Of a stretch of DNA of 7,074 bases, positions 1 through 4,997 are shown in pieces; the first letter of the stretch is position 1, and the number at the start of each line of letters is the position of its first letter. Origin of the DNA: Nanobdellota archaeon. GTDB taxonomy: Archaea > Nanobdellota > Nanobdellia > SCGC-AAA011-G17 > ARS1403. A program made the position numbers and the translations under genes. The stretch spans positions 1 through 7,074 of the forward strand of contig NZCU01000036.1 of assembly GCA_002688395.1 (NCBI GenBank), read 5' to 3'. Under the pieces are notes generated by a model. It made no database searches, was not told the DNA's origin, and worked only from the letters and a program-made list of their open reading frames with translations.

Positions 1-12
1 AAATAATTTATC
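1..12 (+). promoter_or_regulatory. Possible TATA-like element, cut by window edge
   Basis: The first bases (AATAATTTATC) form an AT-rich TATA-like stretch about 20 bases before the start codon at 26. No ribosome binding site lies between them, so the mRNA may be leaderless. The element is truncated by the window edge and the region is AT-rich throughout, so this is a weak call. Confidence 0.3.
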
Positions 13-25
13 TCATAAAAAAATT

Positions 26-382
26 ATGTCAACACTAGTAGCTAATTTATCAACAGGAAAAGGAACTTGGGGTCATGTTTCTAGATTAATAGAAGATGGT
101 AAATGGGACAATATAATTTTAGTTACAAATGAATTTGGAAAGGAAAATTTTACAAAAAATGATTCCACAACATTAGTAATTGTAGATCCTAATCAAGGAA
201 TAAAAGAATTACAACAAGATATTTCCTCAAAACTTAAAGATTTAATTAAAGAACCAGAAGTTTATCTTAATGTGGTATCTGGAACAGGAAAAGAACATAT
301 GGCTTTAATTTCTTCTTTACTAAAATTAGGACTAGGAATTAACTTAACTGCATTAACAAAAGATGGAATTGAAGATATTTAA
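26..382 (+). CDS. Small CARF-like Rossmann-fold protein, function unknown
   Basis: This 118-aa protein is not one I can name. Its predicted pattern is alternating strands and helices: strand 3-9, a glycine-rich turn GKGTWGH at 11-17, helix, strand 29-35, strand 48-53, helix 58-74, strand 78-84, then NVVSGTGKEHM at 82-92 running into a helix, and a last strand near 105-110. A late strand ending in a small-residue S/T-G-rich loop followed by a helix resembles CARF domains (Csa3, Csx1), which bind cyclic oligoadenylates. The length fits one domain with no effector fused. There is no CRISPR array or cas gene nearby. It lies 39 bases upstream of the chosen orc1/cdc6 start, on the same strand. The CARF resemblance is inference from fold pattern and motif position; another nucleotide-binding Rossmann fold is possible. 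Confidence 0.6.
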   Translation: MSTLVANLSTGKGTWGHVSRLIEDGKWDNIILVTNEFGKENFTKNDSTTLVIVDPNQGIKELQQDISSKLKDLIKEPEVYLNVVSGTGKEHMALISSLLKLGLGINLTALTKDGIEDI

Positions 383-387
383 CCGAA

Positions 388-400
388 ACTATTAATAATT
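388..400 (+). promoter_or_regulatory. Putative TATA box of orc1/cdc6
   Basis: ACTATTAATAATT is centred about 27 bases before the ATG at 422. This spacing would place the transcription start at or next to that ATG, giving a leaderless mRNA. It supports the 422 start over the upstream TTG at 401. Confidence 0.4.
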
Positions 401-421
401 TTGTTTCATTATATGATAATT

Positions 422-1471
422 ATGTCAGATTTATTCAAAGATGTTTTAAAAGACTCAGAAAGTTTATTCAAAAACGAAGTAGCTTTAGATCCAGAGTTCA
501 CACCTAAACAAATTCCGTTTAGAGAATCAGAAAATCAATACATAGCAACATGTATAAAACCATTATTCCAAAAACGTTCTGGTAAAAATTTAATTATAAA
601 AGGTTCTCCAGGGATAGGAAAAACATTAGCATGTAAAAATGTTTTAAGGGAACTAGAAGAAACAACAGATGATATAATCCCTATATATATAAACTGTTGG
701 AAGAAAAATTCTACATATCAAATAACTCTAGAAATTTGTAAAGCCTTAGATTATAAATTTGTACATAACAAAAGAACTGATGAATTAATTTCTATAATAA
801 CTGAAAAATTAAATAGAAAATCTTCAGTATTAATATTTGATGAAATTGATAAAATTCAAGAGCTAGATATATTATATAGTTTAGTTGAAAACTTATTTAG
901 AAAAACAATAATATTAATTACAAATGAAGAAACATGGTTATACAGATTAGATAATAGACTAAAATCAAGATTAATTCCAGACCAATTAGATTTCAGACCC
1001 TACACTCTAGAAGAAACAAAAGAAATTCTAAAACAAAGAATAGGATATGCTTTCCCTTCAAACATAATTTCTCTAGATGAAGTAAATAAAATAGCACAAA
1101 AAACTCATGAGTTAAAAGATCTAAGAACTGGATTGTTTCTACTAAAAGAATCTGCAGAAATAGCAGAATCAACTTCATCAAAAAAAATAGAAAATTCACA
1201 TGTAGAAACAGCAATTAGTAAAATAAAAGATTTCAAAAAACCAGTTGAATTAGATGAAGATGAACAACAAATATTATCCATTATCAAATCAAATTCAGAT
1301 AAAACAACTTCAGAAATATATAGCATTTACAAAGAAGCTAATGGTCTTAAATCAGAAAGAACATTTCAAAGAAAAATAAAAAATTTAGAAAAATTAAACT
1401 TAGTAAAAGTAGATGAAATCACAAATATACAAGGTAGATCTTTCAAAATAAAGCCATTAATAGAGTTCTAG
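422..1471 (+). CDS. cdc6: Orc1/Cdc6-type replication initiator, AAA+ ATPase
   Basis: The protein is 349 aa from this start. Archaeal Orc1/Cdc6 proteins bind origin repeats and recruit the MCM helicase. Visible motifs are Walker A GSPGIGKT at 61-68, Walker B LIFDEID at 137-143, a sensor-1 segment LITNE at 165-169, a candidate arginine finger in the NRLKSRL segment at 178-184, and a sensor-2-like LRTGLFLL at 234-241. A C-terminal winged-helix region spans about 275-349. The length is slightly short of the usual 370-420 aa. The frame stays open back to a TTG at 401 and an ATG at 413. I chose ATG 422 because the resulting N-terminus (MSDLFKDVL) resembles family starts and because of the TATA-like box 27 bases upstream. 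No ribosome binding site precedes any of the three starts. Family assignment is secure; the exact start is moderately sure. Confidence 0.93.
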   Translation: MSDLFKDVLKDSESLFKNEVALDPEFTPKQIPFRESENQYIATCIKPLFQKRSGKNLIIKGSPGIGKTLACKNVLRELEETTDDIIPIYINCWKKNSTYQITLEICKALDYKFVHNKRTDELISIITEKLNRKSSVLIFDEIDKIQELDILYSLVENLFRKTIILITNEETWLYRLDNRLKSRLIPDQLDFRPYTLEETKEILKQRIGYAFPSNIISLDEVNKIAQKTHELKDLRTGLFLLKESAEIAESTSSKKIENSHVETAISKIKDFKKPVELDEDEQQILSIIKSNSDKTTSEIYSIYKEANGLKSERTFQRKIKNLEKLNLVKVDEITNIQGRSFKIKPLIEF

Positions 1472-1480
1472 AAAATATAG

Positions 1481-1495
1481 TATATAAAATATATA
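1481..1495 (+). promoter_or_regulatory. AT-rich TATA-like element after orc1/cdc6
   Basis: TATATAAAATATATA lies ten bases past the orc1/cdc6 stop. The same 15-mer recurs at 2875-2889 in the phoU promoter region. It could be the promoter for the small-ORF region downstream, with a predicted start near 1513-1518. It could also be an easily melted DNA segment beside the initiator gene. Neither role can be decided from sequence alone. Confidence 0.45.
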
Positions 1496-1529
1496 TTACA
1501 TTCAAACGACATACTCGCCACACCCCCGT

Positions 1530-1553
1530 GAGCCTTTTAAAACTGCAAGGCTT
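1530..1553 (+). repeat. Short inverted repeat (hairpin) in GC-richer island
   Basis: AGCCTT (1531-1536) pairs with AAGGCT (1547-1552) around a 10-base loop, with a possible G-U pair outside. It sits in an island (about 1509-1552) that is clearly richer in G and C than its surroundings and contains CCACACCCCCG. The hairpin lies downstream of the TATA-like element, so it could be part of a leader or a small RNA. It has no T-tract typical of a terminator. No RNA family is recognised. Confidence 0.35.
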
Positions 1554-1566
1554 CATATTTCTTAAA

Positions 1567-1746
1567 ATGATAAAAACATATTTTAAAGAGGCTGCAGGTA
1601 TCTTTTTCAGAAAAAAATATCTAGAATGGCCAGAATATTTAGATAGAATTTCTAAGATAGAACATCTAATGTTCATAAATAAGACGTCCCAAGAATCAAT
1701 AAATAACTATTGGAAAAAGGAGGCTAAAAATGGTTCAATTAGATAA
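1567..1746 (+). CDS. Doubtful small ORF, 59 aa, unknown
   Basis: From the ATG at 1567 the frame encodes 59 aa with a plausible composition: rich in K, E, Y and I, with two Trp and the segment KKYLEWPEYLDRI at 17-29. No domain, signal peptide or membrane segment is evident, and no ribosome binding site precedes the ATG. The frame also stays open upstream to a GTG at 1528, but that stretch is GC-richer and includes the hairpin, so I do not extend to it. Its 3' end overlaps the next tiny ORF by 17 bases and contains that ORF's ribosome binding site. It may be a real small protein, a remnant, or merely an open frame in a leader. I do not recognise it. Confidence 0.35.
   Translation: MIKTYFKEAAGIFFRKKYLEWPEYLDRISKIEHLMFINKTSQESINNYWKKEAKNGSIR
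1716..1723 (+). promoter_or_regulatory. Strong Shine-Dalgarno site for the 24-aa ORF
   Basis: AAAGGAGG complements the expected archaeal 16S rRNA 3' end (CCUCC) and ends six bases before the ATG at 1730. Its strength, in a window where most genes lack any such site, is the main reason to take the tiny ORF seriously. Confidence 0.65.
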
Positions 1747-1804
1747 TGAAACAATAGAGAAATTATTCAGTCGTCAAATTCAAAATCTACCATTAAGGAG
1801 GTGA
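1730..1804 (+). CDS. Micropeptide of 24 aa, possibly a coupling or leader ORF
   Basis: A 24-aa frame begins six bases after a strong Shine-Dalgarno site and stops at TGA 1802-1804. The peptide starts MVQLDNETIEKLF and ends in two Arg codons, AGG AGG. Those codons together with the stop form the ribosome binding site of the next ORF, five bases before its ATG. This arrangement suggests translational coupling, or that the peptide matters less than ribosome delivery to the downstream gene. No homologue is recognised, and a truncated remnant of a longer gene is equally possible. What is visible is the ribosome binding site, the frame and the overlap; the rest is inference. Confidence 0.5.
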   Translation: MVQLDNETIEKLFSRQIQNLPLRR

Positions 1805-1805
1805 T
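1795..1805 (+). promoter_or_regulatory. Near-perfect Shine-Dalgarno site for the 33-aa acidic protein
   Basis: AAGGAGGTGAT is an 11-base match to the expected complement of the 16S rRNA tail (AUCACCUCC...) and ends four bases before the ATG at 1810. It overlaps the last codons and stop of the 24-aa ORF. It strongly supports translation of the downstream small gene. Confidence 0.75.
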
Positions 1806-1809
1806 AAAG

Positions 1810-1911
1810 ATGGACATCTATTCAAAAGAAGAGGTTGATGCGGCATTAGATGAAGATGAAATAGAAGCAATAGATGAAGCATTTATGCAAGGTTTCTTCC
1901 AAGCCTCATGA
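1810..1911 (+). CDS. Small acidic protein (33 aa), related to the 53-aa protein at 2945
   Basis: A 33-aa protein with 11 acidic residues and one Lys, preceded by a near-perfect ribosome binding site. Residues 6-31 align without gaps to residues 23-48 of the acidic protein at 2945-3106. Eight positions are identical (K6, D10, A12, D14, A20, D22, F25, G28) and about eight are conservative. The shared pattern is an acidic helix-like run followed by an aromatic, two residues, Gly and an aromatic (FMQGF here, FLEGY there). This indicates two members of one small-protein family. Function is unknown; acidity could suit binding a basic partner or a nucleic-acid-binding protein. It ends one base before the stop of the convergent phoU gene. 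Confidence 0.7.
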   Translation: MDIYSKEEVDAALDEDEIEAIDEAFMQGFFQAS

Positions 1912-1912
1912 A

Positions 1913-2854
1913 TTATTCATAAGAAACTAAAGAGATAGTCTTAATCCACGACACCATAGCTTTCATTTTTTCAATCATTCCACCAACTCTAAGTATTTGA
2001 TTTTTTTCAAAAAACTTATTACATTGTTCGTGCAACTCATTTTTCCGGTTACTAACATCAAAAGCTAATTTTTTATCGCTTTTATAATAAGCTTTCATAA
2101 CATCCAAATAAGACTTCTCTATATTTTCATAAATAATTTTAATCTCTTTCATTTGTTTTGTATTAAGATCAATAATATCTAGAAATCTAGAAATTCTTTT
2201 AACTTCATCCCCAATACTTTCTAAATTCATAACAATATACCACACATGTAATAACTCAATACCTCTAATGTCAATTTTCCTAGAGATTTCAGGATCATTC
2301 ATTGCTGTTTTCAAAATTCTTTCCAACATAAAACAAAGTCTATTAATATCTACATCTCTTTGTACAATCCCATCACATTTATTCTCCCCAATACATTCAA
2401 TAGAATCTCTTAGCATACTTCTTAAGATAATGTCAATTCTCCTTATAACATCTTTAATTTTAACATCTTTAATATTTAAAAAATTCTTAGCAATTATTTT
2501 ATTTCCAGTCTGTTCAATAATTTCAACAGCAACAAAATTATTCATAACCTTCCTAATATTTTCTGATATTAAGTTAATATCATCTCCAATTAACTTAATC
2601 ACATCAAAACCATCAGTATAAGCCCTATAGATTTCCTCAACAACTCTACCAATATTTTTATTCTTAGTGTCTATCAAAGCTTCACTTTCTTTTTTCTCTT
2701 TTTCAAAATTAGAATATAAAATTAATCTAGATTCTCCATCTTCTTCTAAGTAAACAACATCACCTTTAGAAAGTTTATTCCTCTTCAACCATTTTCCTGG
2801 GATACTAATAATAAAAGAAGAGTTCCCAAATTTTATAAGTTTTCTATATTCCAA
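1913..2854 (-). CDS. phoU: AbrB-PhoU fusion, phosphate-uptake-type regulator
   Basis: 313 aa. Residues 1-48 form an AbrB/SpoVT/MazE-like swapped-hairpin DNA-binding domain (KFGNSSFIISIPGKWLK, then GDVVYLEEDG). Residues about 70-313 are helical PhoU-like repeats with characteristic acidic segments: RDVDINRL at 166-173 and LESIGDEVKRIS at 211-222. Similar archaeal fusions are annotated as phosphate uptake regulators; PhoU proteins restrain Pst transport and PhoR-type signalling and bind metal clusters. No pst transporter or other phosphate gene is in this window, so the target is unknown. The start is TTG, chosen because it begins exactly where AbrB-PhoU proteins usually start. A TATA-like box about 27 bases upstream suggests a leaderless mRNA. 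It is divergent from the 53-aa acidic gene and converges on the 33-aa acidic gene. Confidence 0.88.
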   Translation of the reverse strand: MEYRKLIKFGNSSFIISIPGKWLKRNKLSKGDVVYLEEDGESRLILYSNFEKEKKESEALIDTKNKNIGRVVEEIYRAYTDGFDVIKLIGDDINLISENIRKVMNNFVAVEIIEQTGNKIIAKNFLNIKDVKIKDVIRRIDIILRSMLRDSIECIGENKCDGIVQRDVDINRLCFMLERILKTAMNDPEISRKIDIRGIELLHVWYIVMNLESIGDEVKRISRFLDIIDLNTKQMKEIKIIYENIEKSYLDVMKAYYKSDKKLAFDVSNRKNELHEQCNKFFEKNQILRVGGMIEKMKAMVSWIKTISLVSYE

Positions 2855-2874
2855 AATACCAACCCCTATACTGA

Positions 2875-2889
2875 TATATAAAATATATA
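2875..2889 (-). promoter_or_regulatory. Putative TATA box of phoU
   Basis: On the minus strand this AT-only stretch reads TATATATTTTATATA and is centred about 27 bases before the TTG start. On the plus strand it is the same 15-mer as 1481-1495. An AGGGG (minus strand, about 2862-2866) also lies between it and the start and could be a weak ribosome binding site. Confidence 0.5.
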
Positions 2890-2898
2890 GAACAAGTA

Positions 2899-2911
2899 TT
2901 TATATATAAAG
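2899..2911 (+). promoter_or_regulatory. Putative TATA box of the 53-aa acidic gene
   Basis: TTTATATATAAAG is centred about 40 bases before the ATG at 2945. This predicts a transcription start near 2930 and a short leader of about 15 bases holding the ribosome binding site. With the phoU box it makes a 90-base divergent promoter region. Confidence 0.5.
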
Positions 2912-2933
2912 ATTTCTTAAATAGCTATCATAA

Positions 2934-2941
2934 GAGGTGAT
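2934..2941 (+). promoter_or_regulatory. Shine-Dalgarno site of the 53-aa acidic gene
   Basis: GAGGTGAT matches the expected 16S tail complement over eight bases and ends three bases before the ATG at 2945. It is the same core as at the related gene at 1810. Confidence 0.7.
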
Positions 2942-2944
2942 AAC

Positions 2945-3106
2945 ATGGTCGATGATTTATTAGACGACGAAGAATTACTAGATGAAGACTTAGAGTTTCA
3001 ATATGGTTCTAAAAAAAAATTAGATGATGCTGTGGATAATGGTGATATGGATGCAGAAGATGCTTTATTCTTAGAAGGTTATCAAGACGATGATGACGAA
3101 GATTAA
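2945..3106 (+). CDS. Small, highly acidic protein (53 aa), related to the 33-aa protein
   Basis: A 53-aa protein with 24 acidic residues and only three Lys. It has an acidic N-terminal segment (3-17), a short FQYGSKKK linker (18-25), a helix-like segment 26-43 ending in FLEGY (42-46), and an all-acidic tail (48-53). Residues 23-48 match residues 6-31 of the 33-aa protein at 1810, the shared positions including K23, D27, A29, D31, A37, D39, F42 and G45. It has its own TATA-like box and a good ribosome binding site, so it is probably expressed. It shares a promoter region with the divergent AbrB-PhoU gene. Its stop overlaps the stop of the convergent M50 peptidase gene. Function is unknown; the charge would suit a nucleic-acid mimic or a chaperone for basic proteins, but nothing here proves it. 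Confidence 0.75.
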   Translation: MVDDLLDDEELLDEDLEFQYGSKKKLDDAVDNGDMDAEDALFLEGYQDDDDED

Positions 3107-4341
3107 AATAACCCAATCAAAGGACTCATTATAAATGTAAATAATTTAAGAATAAAAGGCATAAGTCCTACAATTATTAAAGCCAAACAAAATAAACTAA
3201 CAAATGTCCATACTTTCTTAGCTTTTCTTTCATCTTTTATAAAAAATAATGCTGCTATGTAAAACATCCTTCCTCCATCTATAGGGCCTAAAGGTAACAT
3301 ATTAAACATTCCAACAGCTAAATTAATTGTAAATATCCAATAAAACAATAAACTAACCCAAGATAATATTCCTCCAACAACTCCTAACCCTTCTTTATAT
3401 CCAGTTGTTATAGAAACAGGAATAACTCCTAAATAACCCCTATCTTCTCTCCAAAAAATAACTTTATCAATAAAAGAACTAGGCCTATCAACAGCAACAA
3501 TAGAATACGATGAAACATTCGTTACTAAATTAACCTCATCTCCAGGTTTAATCATCTCTAAACTATCAAAGAAATCATCAACACCATCTATCTCATCACT
3601 ATTAACCATTACAACTTTCTCCCCAATTCCTAATCCACTTAAGTTAGCAGGATAACCATCTTGAACTCCAGCAATAATAGTTCCCTCACTATCAATCGTA
3701 GAACTAAAAACAGGAGCAACAACAAATAAAAATAAAATCAAAAATAAAGCAGCTGTTAAATAATTTGAAAAACTACCAGCAGCTAAAACTTCTAATTGTT
3801 GTCTCTTAGATCTTTTATTTAACTGTTCTTCATCAGGTTCAACAAATGCAGCAGGTACAACAGGTAAAAAAACAGATAAAACTGCAAATCCACTTGACTT
3901 TAATCTAATATCATGCAATCTTGCTAATAACCCATGACTAAATTCATGTATACCTGCTAAAATAAAAATACTAATAATCCAATGCCAAAAACTAAGTATT
4001 GGAATTCCAGGAATAGTTTGAATTCCAGGTAATAAAGGAGCTATTGGTGTTGGAGTTCCTCTAAATAAGAAATCGTATACTTTTAAAGTTAAAATAATAA
4101 AAATAAAAGCCATAGATAAATATCCAAACACAATACCTAAAAAACCAAACACAGCTGTTGATCTAGGAAATTTCTTAGCAATTTTATCCATCAAATTTAA
4201 TCCAATTTTAGTCTTATACATTAAAATATAAATAAGTGGAAACGCTATCTTTTCTAACTTAACTTTATCTTTATTAAAATACATAACAATCCCAAGAACT
4301 ATAGCAAAAACAAATAATAGTATTAAATCAATATTTAACAT
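3103..4341 (-). CDS. Site-2-protease-type membrane metallopeptidase (M50) with PDZ domain
   Basis: 412-aa polytopic membrane protein. The zinc site HEFSH is at 132-136 inside a hydrophobic segment, and the second conserved motif NMLPLGPIDGG at 347-357 supplies the expected Asp ligand (D355). A PDZ-like domain lies at about 215-285, between membrane segments, and RSKRQQLEVLAAGSFSNYL at 177-195 is a typical M50 segment. Further membrane segments are at about 5-21, 63-87, 120-136, 193-213, 325-345 and 380-405. Family members cut transmembrane helices of substrates such as anti-sigma factors or regulators; the substrate here is unknown. The ATG has a good ribosome binding site (minus strand GAGGGTGAGG) and lies 13 bases after the L40e stop, so it is probably the last gene of the aIF5A-L40e operon. 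Its 3' end overlaps the convergent acidic gene by four bases. Confidence 0.92.
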   Translation of the reverse strand: MLNIDLILLFVFAIVLGIVMYFNKDKVKLEKIAFPLIYILMYKTKIGLNLMDKIAKKFPRSTAVFGFLGIVFGYLSMAFIFIILTLKVYDFLFRGTPTPIAPLLPGIQTIPGIPILSFWHWIISIFILAGIHEFSHGLLARLHDIRLKSSGFAVLSVFLPVVPAAFVEPDEEQLNKRSKRQQLEVLAAGSFSNYLTAALFLILFLFVVAPVFSSTIDSEGTIIAGVQDGYPANLSGLGIGEKVVMVNSDEIDGVDDFFDSLEMIKPGDEVNLVTNVSSYSIVAVDRPSSFIDKVIFWREDRGYLGVIPVSITTGYKEGLGVVGGILSWVSLLFYWIFTINLAVGMFNMLPLGPIDGGRMFYIAALFFIKDERKAKKVWTFVSLFCLALIIVGLMPFILKLFTFIMSPLIGLF

Positions 4342-4343
4342 TC

Positions 4344-4353
4344 CTCACCCTCT
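4344..4353 (-). promoter_or_regulatory. Shine-Dalgarno site of the M50 peptidase gene
   Basis: On the minus strand GAGGGTGAGG lies directly before the ATG at 4341 in the 13-base gap after the L40e gene. It supports that ATG, and shows that this internal operon gene uses a ribosome binding site while the operon's first gene appears leaderless. Confidence 0.6.
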
Positions 4354-4354
4354 T

Positions 4355-4519
4355 TTATTTTTTACTTTTAATGGATCTAAAAGCCTTACCCCCGCATTTT
4401 CTACAACTAATTTTTTTATCTAAAACTTTTCTAACATCAGCTTTTCTTTTAGTTTTACATTTCTTACAAACAAATACATTATGAAATAATCTTGCAGCAG
4501 CTTCTGGAAATTTTGCCAT
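4355..4519 (-). CDS. rpl40e: 50S ribosomal protein L40e
   Basis: A 54-aa basic protein starting MAKFPEAAARLF, very like archaeal L40e proteins, which typically start MARFPEAEARL. Two Cys pairs, CKKC at 18-21 and CRKC at 39-42 followed by GG, form the zinc ribbon. The basic C-terminus (KAFRSIKSKK) fits rRNA binding in the large subunit. The length matches the family's roughly 50 aa. The ATG lies one base after the aIF5A stop and has no ribosome binding site of its own, so translation is probably coupled to aIF5A. The M50 gene follows 13 bases downstream. Confidence 0.93.
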   Translation of the reverse strand: MAKFPEAAARLFHNVFVCKKCKTKRKADVRKVLDKKISCRKCGGKAFRSIKSKK

Positions 4520-4520
4520 T

Positions 4521-4913
4521 TTATTTAAGTTGTTTTAATACTTTATCTCCTAATATGTCCCAATATATAACACTAACTCCTTCTGTAATTTTACCCTTTA
4601 AATCACTTGGAATTTTAATATCAAAAGTCTCATAATTTTCCTCATCCATAATATTAGCTGTATCTCCACTAACACTTAAAACTTGTGCAGTTTTCTTATC
4701 AATAATAGGTACATCTATTTTATCATGCCCAGGCAAAACAATAACTTTTTTACTTCCATCAATTAAACTGCTTGCATCAACTCTACATTTCGCATGTCCA
4801 TGTTTCCCAGGTCTAGATGTTTCAATCTTATTTACTCTACAAGCAACACCATCAAAAACAACATAACTTCCCGGTTTCAAAGAAGTAACAGTACTTTGTT
4901 TTGTTCCACTCAT
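4521..4913 (-). CDS. eif5A: Translation factor aIF5A (hypusine-containing)
   Basis: 130 aa, the usual archaeal length. aIF5A binds the ribosomal E site and relieves stalling, for instance at polyproline, and matches bacterial EF-P in role. The N-terminal SH3-like domain (about 1-70) carries the modification loop SRPGKHGHAK at 33-42. K37 is the expected lysine that deoxyhypusine synthase modifies. The C-terminal OB fold covers about 72-130. It is the first gene of an apparent operon with L40e and the M50 peptidase. A TATA-like box about 27 bases upstream of the ATG and the absence of a ribosome binding site indicate a leaderless mRNA. It is divergent from the FKBP gene. Confidence 0.96.
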   Translation of the reverse strand: MSGTKQSTVTSLKPGSYVVFDGVACRVNKIETSRPGKHGHAKCRVDASSLIDGSKKVIVLPGHDKIDVPIIDKKTAQVLSVSGDTANIMDEENYETFDIKIPSDLKGKITEGVSVIYWDILGDKVLKQLK

Positions 4914-4932
4914 AACTCGAAATTAATTGTAT

Positions 4933-4947
4933 AATATTTATAAATAT
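4933..4947 (-). promoter_or_regulatory. Putative TATA box of the aIF5A operon
   Basis: The minus strand reads ATATTTATAAATATT here, centred about 27 bases upstream of the aIF5A ATG, as expected for a leaderless start. It is part of the 84-base divergent region shared with the FKBP gene. Confidence 0.6.
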
Positions 4948-4966
4948 ATGCTTTTACCCTCAAAAA

Positions 4967-4976
4967 CTTTAAATAC
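4967..4976 (+). promoter_or_regulatory. Putative TATA box of the FKBP gene
   Basis: CTTTAAATAC is centred about 26 bases before the ATG at 4998, preceded by an A-rich stretch where a BRE would lie. No ribosome binding site follows, which supports a leaderless mRNA. Confidence 0.6.
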
Positions 4977-4997
4977 TTTACATTTTCCAAATTTATT

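Noticed and set aside
401..421. Seven-codon N-terminal extension of Orc1/Cdc6 from a TTG start
   Set aside because: The TATA-like box 27 bases before ATG 422 and the family-like MSDLF start favour the downstream ATG, and no ribosome binding site precedes the TTG.
993..1326. Minus-strand open frames inside orc1/cdc6
   Set aside because: They lie opposite a clear AAA+ gene with intact motifs, have low-complexity Leu/Phe/Ser-rich products and no start signals.
1500..1552. Archaeal origin-recognition box or C/D-box RNA in the GC-richer island
   Set aside because: The CCACACCCCCG stretch recalls the G-string of origin boxes, but the dyad part is absent and no second copy is seen. C/D-box motifs are also not present in proper order.
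1528..1566. GTG-initiated extension of the 59-aa frame
   Set aside because: The added stretch is GC-richer, coincides with the hairpin and has no ribosome binding site.
1443..1676. Minus-strand 77-aa frame across the post-orc1 intergenic region
   Set aside because: It has no ribosome binding site or recognisable domain and spans the promoter-like element and hairpin island.
2268..2621. Plus-strand 117-aa frame inside phoU
   Set aside because: It is the complement of a well-supported PhoU gene; the Ile/Ser/Leu-rich product reflects antisense of Lys/Asn/Asp-rich codons.
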